Positions 23,513-34,406 of a stretch of 64,000 nt of DNA are shown one piece after another (position 1 is the first letter of the stretch; each line of letters opens with the position of its first letter). A program made the translations under genes and the position numbers. This stretch comes from Volutella citrinella (Eukaryota; Ascomycota; Sordariomycetes; Hypocreales; Nectriaceae): positions 3,286,001-3,350,000 of the forward strand of contig JAWZSP010000004.1 in NCBI GenBank assembly GCA_034401135.1, in the 5' to 3' direction. Under the pieces are notes generated by a model. The model searched no databases. It worked only from the letters and a program-made list of their open reading frames with translations, and was not told the origin of the DNA.

Positions 23513-24037
23513 CTATATGGCGGTTGACTGCGTCGTTTCGGGCCCGGCTGGTCGTTCAAAGGCATAGCGATCTTCGAGTGTCTGAGCCTCCTTCTCCAGG
23601 GACTCGGCTGCAATCGCCCTCGTGAGACCATCCTTCTCCACGCGCGTCCAGATGTCTTGTTGTCGGATATAGTTGTTTCCCTGCTTTGCCCATAGCAATA
23701 CGGACTGGCGAAGGTCGGGGGTGTCTTGTTGTCGGATGTAGTTATTGCCCTTCCTTGCCCACAGCAACATGGACCAGCAAAGATCTGCCCACGTTCCAAG
23801 GATTTGCCACGCATCGGAAACTGAAATAGGCTCATCCGCCTTCTCAAGCCTGCGGCCCAGCTTGATTTTGATCTCAACCTCCTCGGGGATGTAGAAACCC
23901 ACAGACTGGCCCGCGCCGCCTGTTTCTGGTAGCTGATACGTGGAAAGTGGACTTCTGATAGATGTCAGGTAGCTGAGCTGATATGCACACTCTTCACGTG
24001 CCGTCGATGGGCGTGCCGCAGTCGATGTTTGGCTCAA
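23513..24037 (-). CDS. Unrecognised open frame with internal 69-bp repeat
   Basis: A 174-codon frame whose composition looks more like protein than the surrounding DNA: Glu/Lys-rich, with GFYIPEEVEIKIKLGRRLEK followed by ADEPISVSDAWQILGTWADL. It holds a tandem duplication of 23 residues, the two copies reading LLWARKGNNYIRQQD and LLWAKQGNNYIRQQD. The start is uncertain: similar composition continues upstream of 24037, so this may be the last exon of a larger or broken gene at the edge of the transposon-rich block. I do not recognise a family. Confidence 0.4.
   Translation of the reverse strand: MSQTSTAARPSTAREECAYQLSYLTSIRSPLSTYQLPETGGAGQSVGFYIPEEVEIKIKLGRRLEKADEPISVSDAWQILGTWADLCWSMLLWARKGNNYIRQQDTPDLRQSVLLWAKQGNNYIRQQDIWTRVEKDGLTRAIAAESLEKEAQTLEDRYAFERPAGPETTQSTAI
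23654..23791 (-). repeat. 69-bp imperfect tandem duplication
   Basis: On the plus strand the unit beginning GTCTTGTTGTCGGAT starts at 23654 and again at 23723. The two 69-bp units are similar but not identical and keep the minus-strand frame, duplicating 23 residues. Several of the differences are silent in that frame. Confidence 0.7.
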
Positions 24038-24978
24038 CGGTGCGAGACCAGTAACCGGAAATGAGGCAGGTGAGGTCGCTGGTTCCCCATGGATTGCTAA
24101 TCGTAGAGGTTAATTCAAATGTCAGACTTCTTTTAAGAAGTTAATAGCTGCATACTCTGCGTTGCTACTAGTTATACAGTACACTGATTTTGTTGGTGGG
24201 GGTGAAAGGATGATTGCGTTCGTTTGTGCTTCCGGCCCTGGCAGAGAAAGAAAAGATTTTGGTGTCTGAGTAGAGTTTCAACATCCGAGTGAGGGTGAGC
24301 GAAAACGCGAGTGGCAACTGCGACCGTATCCCAAACCGACAAGGCAAAGGAAGGTGCAATTGCTACCGATGCTGCATCAGGCCCGTGGGTGACTCAGCAG
24401 CATAGGTAGTCCTGAGCCTCCAGGATCGCAAATGAGTAATATAGGGAATGAAGTGTCTGGAATGGATTCGACGAATGAAGAATTGTAGAGTCAAGGTCGA
24501 AGGGATGAACGGTATAATGGTGAACCTGCAACCGTCGTCAGCGAGGGTGCTCGACAGTGCCATTGTCCCTTATATATATAGCCTTCTTCCAGCATCAAGC
24601 ATAAACAAACTCCAAGAGTCTCACAGTCTCACTTGCCAAGACACAAAACGCGATTAAAGGGCATAATTCCGTATTTTCCATTCTACCGAGTCTATGCTTA
24701 AATCCACAGGCCTTTGTCCGCTCATTGATTGGGCAGTTTTCTTTTGACCCATTGCACATGCGGTCTCCTCCCACATTCATGGCACTCTTTATTCGTGACG
24801 GCATCACGCCCAAGGGCCCATGAATTTGTCATGCAGAACTTTTGACGCGTCTCGGTATCTGTCCGAATTACCTCGGATCGAAAAGATCTTCCACCGCTCG
24901 CGCTCGTCTTCTTGGGCAGGCGGCCTCGTGCCACCTTTTGCGTCCATTAACCATCACCGGCCCGCTCCAGATGTGCAT
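24038..24978. other. Intergenic between relic block and SSB gene
   Basis: About 940 bp with no supported gene. It should include the 3' untranslated region of the Hsp70 gene. A TATATATATA run lies near 24575. Short open frames on the minus strand have no recognisable content. Confidence 0.5.
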
Positions 24979-25981
24979 TTATCGGGAAGACATGGCCTTG
25001 GTGACGAGTCGCTTGATGGCAAGCTCCTGCTTCCTGAGGTCCTCGGCGCTGGCGTCGGTGAGCTCAAGGGTGGCCATGGCCTCGCTGATGCTCTGCTCAA
25101 TCTTCTCCTTCTGGCCACGCTTAAGCTTGAGGGACAGAGTAGGGTCGGAGACGATCTCCTCGACACGGCCGATGTAAGACTCGAGCTGCTGCTTAGCCTC
25201 GAACTTCTTGCTGAAAGCCTCATCGTTGCTCTTGAACTCCTCGGCCTCTGTTCCTTAATTAGCATCAAATCATGACCGAGGATGTGGACCAAACACGTAC
25301 CGCTGATCATCTTCTCAATCTCAGTGGTGGAGAGCTTGCCGACAGAGTTGGCAATGGTGATGTTGGCGCTGCGGCCAGAGGTCTTCTCGGTGGCGGTGAC
25401 CTTGAGGATACCGTTGACGTCGACCTCGAAGACACACTCGAGAGCGGCCTCACCAGCCCGCATGGGGGGGATGGGAGCGAGGGTGAACTCGCCCAGCGAG
25501 GTGTTGTCCTCGCAGTTCACACGCTCACCTTGGTAGACAGGGAACTGAACTGTTTGCTGGTTATCGGCGACTGTAGTAAAGGTTCTGTGATAAGGAATTA
25601 GTTTTGGAGGTCCTAGACAATCCTAAAGCGATACTTGGTGATTCTCACCAAGCCCTGATACCTCAAACACCACCTGGTGGTGGGATTACGTAAACAGGGC
25701 AAAGCGATGATCCCGCAGCCACGCTACATGGGAGAGGGATTTACTAACCGCTTCTTGAGGGTGGGAACAGTAGTTCCGCGGGGGACGACGGGAGCAAAGA
25801 TGTTGCCCTCCATGGCGACACCGAGGGACAGGGGAACGACGTCGAGGAGGAGGAGGTCGGCGGTCTCGGCAGAGGTGGCCTTGCCGGAGAGGATACCGGC
25901 CTGGACGGCGGCACCGTAGGCGACGGCCTCGTCGGGGTTGATGCTCTTCTCAAGCTTCTTGCCGTCGAAGAACTCGGACAG

Positions 25982-26017
<36 letters not shown>

Positions 26018-27453
26018 GACAAGGACGATCTCGTCGACCTTCTTCTTGTCGATGCTGGCATCCTTGAGGACCTGGGCAACGGGCTCCAGGGTGCCAGAGA
26101 AGGCCTTGGCGTTGAGGTCCTCGAAACGAGCACGGGTGATGCTCATGGTGAAGTCCTCGCCATCGAAGAGAGAGTCAATCTCAATGGTGGCCTGGGCACC
26201 GGAAGAGAGGGTACGCTTGGCACGCTCGCAAGCGGTTCGGAGACGTCGCAGGGCACGGGCGTCGCCAGAGAGATCCTTCTTGGTCTTGCGGCTAAACTCC
26301 TTCTTGCAGTGGTCGAGGAGGTTGGTGTCGAAATCCTGACCACCCAAGTGGGTGTCACCAGCGGTGGCCTTGACAGTGAAGACACCACCCTGGATGTTGA
26401 GCAGGGAGACATCGAAAGTACCACCGCCGAGATCGTAGATCAGGACGTTGCGCTCCTTCTCAGTCTTGCCAGAGCCAAGACCGTAGGCGATGGCAGCGGC
26501 AGTGGGCTCGTTGATGATACGGAGGACGTTGAGGCCAGAGATGGAACCGGCGTCCTTGGTAGCCTGACGCTGGTTGTCGTTGAAGTAGGCAGGGACAGTG
26601 ATGACGGCCTTCTCAACCTTCTTGCCGAGCTTCACTTCGGCAATCTCCTTCATCTGCGGAGGGGGGTCAGACACTAGGGCATTGATGGCGGGGGCGGGGC
26701 TTTGTTTACCTTGAGGAGGACCATGGCAGAGATCTCGGGGGCGGTGAAGACCTTGGTCTCGCCGAGGTACTCGACCTGGATCTTGGGGTTGCCGTTGTCA
26801 TCGATGATCTTGAAGGGCCACGACTCAATGTCCTTCTTGACGGTAGGGTCATCGAAGCGGCGACCAATCAGACGCCTGCGTAAGAGGGGAAACCATGGTC
26901 AGCAAAACTGTGCCCAGACAGACGGGACGGGTGTTGAGCGGCACACTCACTTGGCATCGAAGACGGTGTTGGTGGGGTTCATGGCAGCATTGTTCTTGGC
27001 AGCCTCACCGATCAGACGCTCCTTCTCGGTGAAGGAAACGAAAGAAGGGGTGGTGAAGGAACCCTGCTCGTTGGCAATGATTTCGACATTGGTACCCTCG
27101 TACGTAGCAACGCAGGAGTAGGTGGTTCCTATGAGCGACGGCGTCAGCAAAGGAACAGAAAAAGCATTCACGCAACAACGTCGACGTCGAAAGACAACGG
27201 CTGCCGCAACCTCTCGCCCCGACCGTGCTGATTTGTTTGGCTCGTCGATGGGCGACTTTGTGTTGTCGCTTACGACCGTCCTTGGTGGTGGCGGGGGAGG
27301 GGGAGAAAGGGCGCACAAAAAACCACAATATGGCTGAATGGCGGGGGAGCGAGAGAAATGCAGCGCGGTCGTGCGTCGTCGTCGTCGTCGCGGACATCAA
27401 GGAGACTTACCCAAGTCAATGCCAATGGCACCGTCGTAAACTTCGTCCGCCAT
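24979..27453 (-). CDS. SSB1: Ribosome-associated Hsp70 chaperone, Ssb type
   Basis: Six exons (27453-27411, 27128-26951, 26875-26710, 26653-25749, 25584-25301, 25247-24979) give 614 residues, the length of yeast Ssb1 (613). The protein binds nascent chains at the ribosome with the RAC co-chaperone. Hsp70 signatures are all present: [23 protein letters not shown], the [16 protein letters not shown] block and [13 protein letters not shown]. The start [15 protein letters not shown] and the short C-terminus without an EEVD tail separate it from cytosolic Ssa and, with no signal peptide or HDEL, from BiP. The substrate-binding domain spans the last two exons. The first intron is 282 bp, long for this window; the others are 53-164 bp. 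A partial copy of exon 3 lies nearby at 29283-29405. Confidence 0.96.
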
Positions 27454-29282
27454 TTTGGTCTGAAAGGTCTCTGGTGGTGGAAGAGAGGATGAGGAAGAAG
27501 AGAGAAAGCGACGTGGGGTTTCGCGGATAGAAATTCTCCCAACCAGATTTTGTGTAGGCCCGAGAATAAATTTTGGGGACCTGTGAACTTTTTTTCTGCC
27601 GGGTGGGGTCAGCGCCGGAGGAGGGGCGAGCCCAGAGATCCCCTCCACTAAACCTATTTGGGCATGGCCCCTCGCCTGAGTTTTTTCATGGCTCCATATT
27701 ATTTTCTGGCTTGTCAAAAACTTGCCTGAGCGGCGCCGGGGCAACGACTCGGGCTCTTGGGCTGGCGCACACAATGCTGGGCGCCAGACTGATTCCAGAT
27801 GGGCACCAGATGGGCACCATCGGGTCCGTGTATTGGACGCCGCTGCTTTGCCGCATTCTTCTGCGCGTGGGCGGTCAACAGGCGGGGATGTTTGCCTCCT
27901 CTTGCTGTTCTGTACATTGTACTCCGTACTGGGCGCATCAATAGACGTCGCACCCGGGACCCCCAATATGGAACGTGAATGTCTTGGTTGCATCCAATGA
28001 CACTGAACTGGTCGCCTCGGTTGGAACCCTCACTCTCGGGACACACTCTCGGGACACAGCACCGTCGCACCCCGAAACGAGAATTTGACCCAAAACTGCC
28101 GCCTGCTCGACCAGTGCATGAGTGAATGCCTGATCAACTCGGCCCATGGCGGCCTCGGAGACGTTACTTTTCTCGTCCCTCCTGTTCTATGTTCCAACGC
28201 TCCGCCCTGCATGTGGCAACCCGTCGCGCTGCCCGTCCACCAGTAAAATAATATTTTTTCCCAACGGCTCCGATTCGCCAGTGGCGCAAGCACCGACTCG
28301 CGGCAGCTTGCCGCTTGGCGCTTCTGGCGCAAAGCCGCAGCCCTCCGGTCCGGTCCAGGAGCACTCTTTTAGTCGTACACTTGCGGCAAGAATCTGGGGG
28401 CCATTTTCCTCGACTCGTTCCTCGGTCCCTGAAGGTTGCCCAACTTTTGCGTGAGATGCCCGAGTCACGTCCATGGTGAATCCGTGTTCTGACACTCAAC
28501 GTCCACGCCGCATGCACGTGACAACATCGAGTTGCGGATGTGCATTTCGGTCATCGTAGCCTTCTCTTCAGGTCGGCTGAGCGCTTCAATACGTAGTAGA
28601 CGTAGTTTGAGCTGGTTCCTAGACGGACATGATGTGGAAGAGGCAATGATACCTCCACTAGCGCATCAAAATGCATGTTTAGAGAGCAGCGTTGATTCAC
28701 TGCCATATGTGCTGTGTCTCGCTGGGTATAACTCCCACCTCCCAAATCCACGGCCCATTCATTCACAGCAGATGTCACCGGATTCCAGTATCATTCCTAG
28801 GCATGGCTACTTGCCCCTCTCAGGTCGGTGGAGGGCAATCGAAGACCGGACCTTGCCATTGATTACAACACCCGGCCCATTTCCAAATGCCAAACTCACA
28901 ACCTGTCGTCTTTATCGGCCACGGCCTTCACTCATTCGGAACCATCATCCTACAAGGAGGAGGTGGAACATGTTCATGACTCTCAGATCTCTTGTAGCAA
29001 CTGACCCCGCTGACCACCTGTGAATGGCCCATCTCACAAGCCCCAATCCTGACCAGTCACGCAAAGGTTGCATGCAACCACTTTACTATCGTTACCACGT
29101 CATGGTTCATGTTAATCGTCACCGTAGATTTTCTCATCTCTTCATAAGTAGTCCAATGATTATCCATCGACAGCATACACACGCTTTTCTCTCTCCCAGT
29201 TGCTCCGGGCATATAGTTGAGGCATCACCGCTCACTCCTGCCCGAATGATTCTCGAGCCGCACTTGTGAATCAGTCCACCAA
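27454..29282. other. SSB upstream intergenic region
   Basis: About 1.8 kb upstream of the Ssb gene. The first few hundred bases must contain its promoter; I could not identify a convincing heat-shock element of alternating GAA/TTC blocks. The rest has overlapping open frames on both strands with no recognisable content. Confidence 0.5.
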
Positions 29283-29405
29283 ATTGAGTCGTGGCCCTTC
29301 ATGATCATCGATGACAACGGCAACCCCAAGATCCAGGTCGAGTACCTCGGCGAGACCAAGGTCTTCACCGCCCCCGAGATCTCTGCCATGGTCCTCCTCA
29401 AGGTA
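29283..29405 (+). pseudogene. Inverted partial copy of SSB exon 3
   Basis: These 123 bp match 26829-26707 on the opposite strand with one mismatch, which turns WPFKIIDD into WPFMIIDD. The copy begins inside exon 3 (at ATTGAGTCG) and runs to the last exon base plus GTA of the splice donor, so it came from DNA or unspliced RNA rather than mature mRNA. Nothing else of the Hsp70 gene is present on either side. The near-identity implies a recent event or gene conversion. It cannot make a chaperone; as transcribed RNA it would be antisense to nothing unless both loci are transcribed. Confidence 0.92.
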
Positions 29406-29913
29406 GCCCTCAGGTTTTAAAATTCGTGGCTTCTGGTCATGATTGGTCAAGGTCTCTCTCTAGGGCCAGTCCAAGGTCATGGCATGTCCGTCTGCGGGCG
29501 AACAATGACAGGCGGGTCATCCAAAGTTTCTCGTGTCAATCGAACTTTTCTCCGCCTGGATTTACTATCCCCAAGCTTTCGAACATTAGCTCGCTACCCC
29601 GGAAGCCAGCGCGAGGTGTGGACCGCTTCGTGAATCGGTGCCTCAGAGAAGGCTCTCAGAACGGGAGCCCTTCACTTAATGCTTTCGTATCTACAAATGG
29701 GGGGAATTGCGAGGAAATTTCAGTATAGGATCAATTTCTACACTGGTTTAAGAGCTCCTTCCCTTGTAGTAGCCGAGAGCATTCAGCGGTGGCACCTTCG
29801 TCTCGAGCAGCCCCAGCCAACAAGTGAGGATACGAGGCCAGCGAAGTGCGAAGCCATATTCATTTGACTAGCATAGCATAAAACCAGCTATCCCACAACG
29901 AAACTCGGAAGCC
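29406..29913. other. Intergenic, no supported gene
   Basis: About 500 bp between the Hsp70 exon copy and the stop of the small minus-strand gene. It includes that gene's 3' flank. No other feature is recognised. Confidence 0.5.
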
Positions 29914-30254
29914 TTATTTCTTGCTGCTGGAAGAGGAGTACTTGTTGCCATTTGGAGAGGTGTAGGTCGAGCCTCCCTGGCCGTTGTTGTGGTAGGTGCT
30001 CCCATTTGGGTTGGAGTAGTAGTAGGACCCGTCCCTGCTCAGCTGTAAGTTATTTGATGCCAACGACCTATGCCAAATCTCTTACCTGTTGGAATAATGG
30101 TACGAGTTGCTGTTGGCAGCGCTGGAGCCGTAGTCGCGAGCGCAGTAGTGGTTACCCTGCAGCCATTAGATGATGCGCACCGGCACGAGGAGAGGAGAGG
30201 AGTCAGTACATCTCGGTTGGTATCGGAGCTCTTGTACTCGTAGTTCTCAGGCAT
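29914..30254 (-). CDS. Small Tyr/Ser/Asn/Gly-rich protein
   Basis: Three exons, 30254-30210, 30156-30086 and 30034-29914, give 78 residues. Both introns are about 52 bp; the second is taken to the AG in GAGCAG, because the earlier CAG would create a TGA at once. The product starts MPENYEYKSS and is dominated by Tyr, Ser, Asn and Gly, with short repeats (SYYYSNPNGSTY, STYTSPNGNKY) and a SSSSSKK end. No signal peptide or membrane span is seen. Similar small Tyr/Asn-rich proteins with this kind of start occur in other ascomycetes, but I know of no assigned function. The composition suggests a disordered, perhaps RNA- or surface-associated protein; that is inference. Confidence 0.75.
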
Positions 30255-30732
30255 GATGAAGATTTTGCGGTGGTCGAATCTCTGTGCTGTGTTGTGTTGA
30301 GGTGTTGTGAAGGGAAGGTGAAGGTGTGAGTGGTCGGAAGATGATTCACAAGGTGCAGCACTAGTAGCGTTTGCATAAAGCCATCTACCTGTTCAAGCAA
30401 GCAAAAGCAAAATTGGCATGGCATTTTACCGTTGGGTGCAATCAACCTTAAATTGAGAGGAACTCAAGCACTAGCTACTTATCCCGTTTGCCGGTGCATC
30501 CCTCCATGGCTTGCCTGGCCATATGTCGATTCCGAAGTTGTACATACAGACGCGTTTGACTGCAGTTGGCCGAGCGTGGCCTCGAGTCAAACGGTTATTT
30601 CTATCCCACAAGATACAGTTTGCATCTAAAAAGCAACACCAGGTGGTCTATCTCTCCAAGTCCTCCAATCCAGATAGGACCCCAGGTTGGTATAGAATCG
30701 AGGTAGATGCTGGCAAAAGATGTGTTCCCTTC
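30255..30732. other. Intergenic, promoter of the small gene
   Basis: About 480 bp between two minus-strand genes. It should contain the promoter of the 78-residue gene and the 3' flank of the next. No gene is seen. Confidence 0.5.
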
Positions 30733-33375
30733 CTATCCACGGATGGTAAAGTATACCGCCAGGATGATAATCAGCACCGGGTAGATGACCGCCTCCACAA
30801 GGAGCTGCTGCTTCAGGGTGCCTCTCTGGTCGGCATTGAGGGTCCGCACCTCCCCGTGAGTGTACCAAGAAAAGGCAGGGTCGAACTTCCCCAGCAGAGC
30901 AAGCAGCCCGATGAAGGGGAACGGCAAAGTCAGAATCATGATGCCGAGGAAGATGAGGCTCTCCGGCTTGCCCTCTTCATTCGCGTTTCGGCGTCGGTGC
31001 CGGATGTTCTCCCGAACGTTCTCGATGAGATCCGTTTCGGAGCGAGTAAAGAGGCTGCCATCGCGGGGAAGGTATCCCGTCTGCATTCTCTTGGCTCGCC
31101 TATCCCGGGTGCTCGACGAGAACCCTCGGATCCGCGAAAGTCCATCAGAGAGGGCAGATGGGTCGTTTGAAATACAGTGAGGCCACCCCTGAGGTGCGGG
31201 GCCGCGTTGGTCGGCAGGCTGGGGCGTGCCTAGAATGACCGATGACGAGAGGAGCATGCCAGTGATCTGACCAGTCGCTGATATCACGTTAGCCACTTGA
31301 TCAGGTCATGAGCTGGACGAGCTTACGAGATTGACTGGGCGAAGCCCCATCAATACGCATATGGTGATGAACCGGAGCCAGACGAGCCGGCATGTGTCGC
31401 GGAGAGCCTAGAGAATAATCAAAAGTGTTTGGGCTGGATACCACTGTATGGACCCGTGACGAAGCAGTCGAGACAGTTTCCGATCGAACTCTGCCTGCGA
31501 ATGAGTTGCTCGGATCGACATGGTCCTCCTCCCCTCTCTCCCGTCTAAAGTGTTGCAACATGGCAGCTTCGGGCAGGCTGATGAGAGGGAAAGGAAGGCG
31601 GGGGATATGAGCAAGAAAGTCATCGTGTGGCACATGCGTCGTGTTGTTGGGAACTTGTGCATTGTTGACAGCAACACAATAGCGAGGTTTGTCGAGAATC
31701 GTGAGAGCTCGTTTAGGCGGCTCTCGGCCAAGACGTTCACGAATGCGTGACCACCGGAACATGCCCCTTTTGGTATCCTGAGGCTCAGGATCCTTCCGTT
31801 CGATTGGAGCCAGAGGTGGCACGAAATCAGATCCAAGTGTTTCGTAACTAGCCTTTCGTGTCTCGATGTGAAGGAGGGTGTTCAGGGCTCTGTGAGGGGG
31901 TGGCCCTCCGGCTCGCTGTGACCGATCCGGGATAAGAGAGGAGTTTCCATTGTTATAACTCTGAGGAGTTGGGAATCTGCGAGCAGAGTTGAAAGGAAAG
32001 CTTTCCCCATCGCCCACCTGGAACTTTGGGACAATGACGCCGCGGTCAGCCCGCCTGTCCTTGCGGAGGTGGTATGACCGGGCATGGGAGACGCCCTGCG
32101 GATGTTGGATGATTCTTTCTCTAGAGCCGAGGAAATCATCTTGCATGTCTGGTTCAAAGACTTCCGACACGTCCGCGAGGCTGCTTCCGGTCCCCTTGGC
32201 AAAACTGTCATGGACCTCCCGGTTCATCGAACCAAATGGGCGCTCTGTCGAGACTGTCTGCCAGTCTGCTTCAGTAGGAGTCTCACCCATGGGGCGGTCA
32301 CCCATGGGGTGGACGCTCACAATATCGCCGCTCAGTCGACGGTCTGGTTGGGATGTTGGGACTGTCGCGTGGAACGGTTCTCTGACGACAGGGATCTTGA
32401 CGGCTTCATCGACGTTCTAAGCCGAACGAATAGCAGCAGAATCATAGAAGGAGGCCAACCCAGGCTCGTGCTTCCGGGAAGCTGGAGGGGCCTGAGTATT
32501 GCCATGCTGTGACCACATGTTGCCTGATGGGCCAGCTTCTGCGGGATGGGTCACAGTGACCACCTCATGCTCGTCGATGCGCCGATGAAGAAAACCCGAG
32601 TAGATTTCGGCATCGTACTTGAAAGGGTCTCCGTTGGTGCTGTCAGATGCCTTTGAAAATCTTCTGGGATCATGATCGACTCTGGCATTAACATCAACAT
32701 GGCCCGCTAGTGTTGACAGAAGCTGAAACGGCTGGGGTGTTGGTGGCCGGGGAGCCGGGTTCTTTTGCTTCTTCGCGTGGTTTCCAGATTCATGAAAATC
32801 GCTGTAGAGGCTGGAAGAGGAATGAAACGAACGAAGCTGAGGTTTCAAAACCGGAGAAGGTGCGTCGGGACACAACGGCAGAACAGATTTGGAGGATTCG
32901 CCAAATGTGTTTCGCGACGGCTTAGTGGATGGGCCGGCTTGATTTTTAGGGAAAATCTCTTGCAGCTCAAATACCACAGCAGGTTTCTTCCGGAGTTGAG
33001 GTCCGCTTGACGCAACTTCGGGAGATTCGTTGAACTCGTCGTCTGGCGCCACCGTCTCCCACTCAGACACTGGCTGGTCATCGTCTTGCAAAGCACCACC
33101 CTTGCTAGGACGCTGGGAGGGGTGAGGGAAGACAAAGTGCGAGGGAGAGGGCTCATGCAACCGGGACTTCGCCAACTTGGTAGACACATCCTGAAGCTGT
33201 ATCTCCTGTCCGGTGTCCGGACGGAGACTGTGCTTGGAGCTCAGATCAGGGGCCTGTTCTGGGCGTTTCCCCATAGCGACAATGCTTAAACCCGCCTGGC
33301 GACGTGATTAGCTGAAAGAAAACAAGACTTTCGTAAAAAAGTGAAACTACTTACATCTGGGCCTCCTGGGGTCAT
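30733..33375 (-). CDS. Disordered protein with two C-terminal membrane spans, internal TAG
   Basis: Exons 33375-33355, 33295-31327 and 31277-30733 (introns 59 and 49 bp with GTAAGT and GTAAGC donors) make an 844-codon frame interrupted once, by TAG at 32419-32417 (codon 300). About 700 residues are Ser/Pro-rich and low-complexity, with short ordered blocks such as VSEWETVAPDDEFNE and ADWQTVSTERPFGSM. The C-terminus is the best-ordered part: a basic stretch (ENIRHRRRNANEEGKPES), a span around LIFLGIMILTLPFPFIGLLA, a short loop and a second span around AVIYPVLIIILAVYF. I do not recognise a family. The start exon MTPGGPD fits an in-frame splice. Coding character on both sides of the TAG is equal, so it may be a nonsense mutation, a sequencing error or lie in an unrecognised intron (see findings). 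Confidence 0.7.
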
Positions 33376-34406
33376 TTTTGGCACAGGTCAGGGAGAGTGC
33401 TGCCTGTGTGAGGTTGAAGGGAATGGGTTGGGCCAGAGGTCGCTAGGATGGATGAGAGCGAAGGCACGAAAGAAAACAAGGACAAAAACAAAAACAGAAA
33501 GCTAGAATAAAGAGTCGACAGAATCTCAATGTGTAGCCGCTGTAGCGGCTTGGGAACAGGCCGTTTGCAGGGCTTCGAGTGTTCGTGGTTCGCGTGAGCC
33601 CGTCGAGGATGTAGAAGATGTAGAGGATAGAGAGGATCACGCAGGGGACGTGAATCATTGGGTGGGAGGAAGTTTTAAATCAATTATCGGCACGAGTTGG
33701 TGTTTCGCCCAGCTGATAACTGAGAAAAGTCCCCGGCAGGTGTAAAGTGTTGGCTGGCAGCTGGCAGCCAGCGCTTGAAGGCCATGTACAAGTGCCAGCA
33801 CGAGTACGCCGGCCGTTGCGGCAGCCACACCAGTGGCGTGGGGGGTTGGCGGGAGTGGCTGAACACCAATGGCAGGCAAGCCTGACCGCTCACAACTCAC
33901 TGTCGGGTCACTGATCACTCATCAGGCTCGACAGACATGTTCAACTGCCCCATGCTCTCAACCCCGCGGTGGACCCCAGTGCCGAAACTTCGCCCCGGTG
34001 CTGCCGCGCATTTGACAGACGCCTGTCGGAAGTAGACTGATCTCACCAGGTTGCTTGAAGCTGCGCTGTTGAGTCGTATACGCCCTCTTGCCCGCCTAGC
34101 ACGGCTGCGAGGCACTCCTCAACAGCGGACGAGGCTCTAGCGGCGGGGTGATAGAGTGTCAACTGTCGTTAGGCTAACGGCACTACTACCGGTAGTACCT
34201 GGGAGATCGCTTATCGCCACTGCCCCGGTCGGCCCGCCCCAGTGTTGTCCGCCTTGTCCGCCTAGGGCACCCACCAGCCTTCCGTGGTGGACGAATGTGA
34301 AACTTGATTCACCATCTCGTCAGCATCCCCTCACCCTTTACGTCTGCCCAGCAAGACCCCGCCCTTCCTTTACGGCTGACTCGCCCCCTTCGGCGAGGCG
34401 AGCGTC
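33376..34406. other. Divergent promoter region
   Basis: About 1 kb between the minus-strand membrane-anchored protein and the plus-strand F-box gene. Apart from the palindrome pair described separately, no gene is supported. Confidence 0.55.
34167..34197. promoter_or_regulatory. Pair of adjacent palindromes
   Basis: CGTTAGGCTAACG (34167-34179, 6+1+6) is followed 4 bp later by the perfect 14-bp palindrome TACTACCGGTAGTA (34184-34197). They lie 210 bp upstream of the F-box gene start inside a divergent promoter. The second has a CCGG centre of the kind bound by zinc-cluster dimers. Function is inferred only. Confidence 0.4.
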
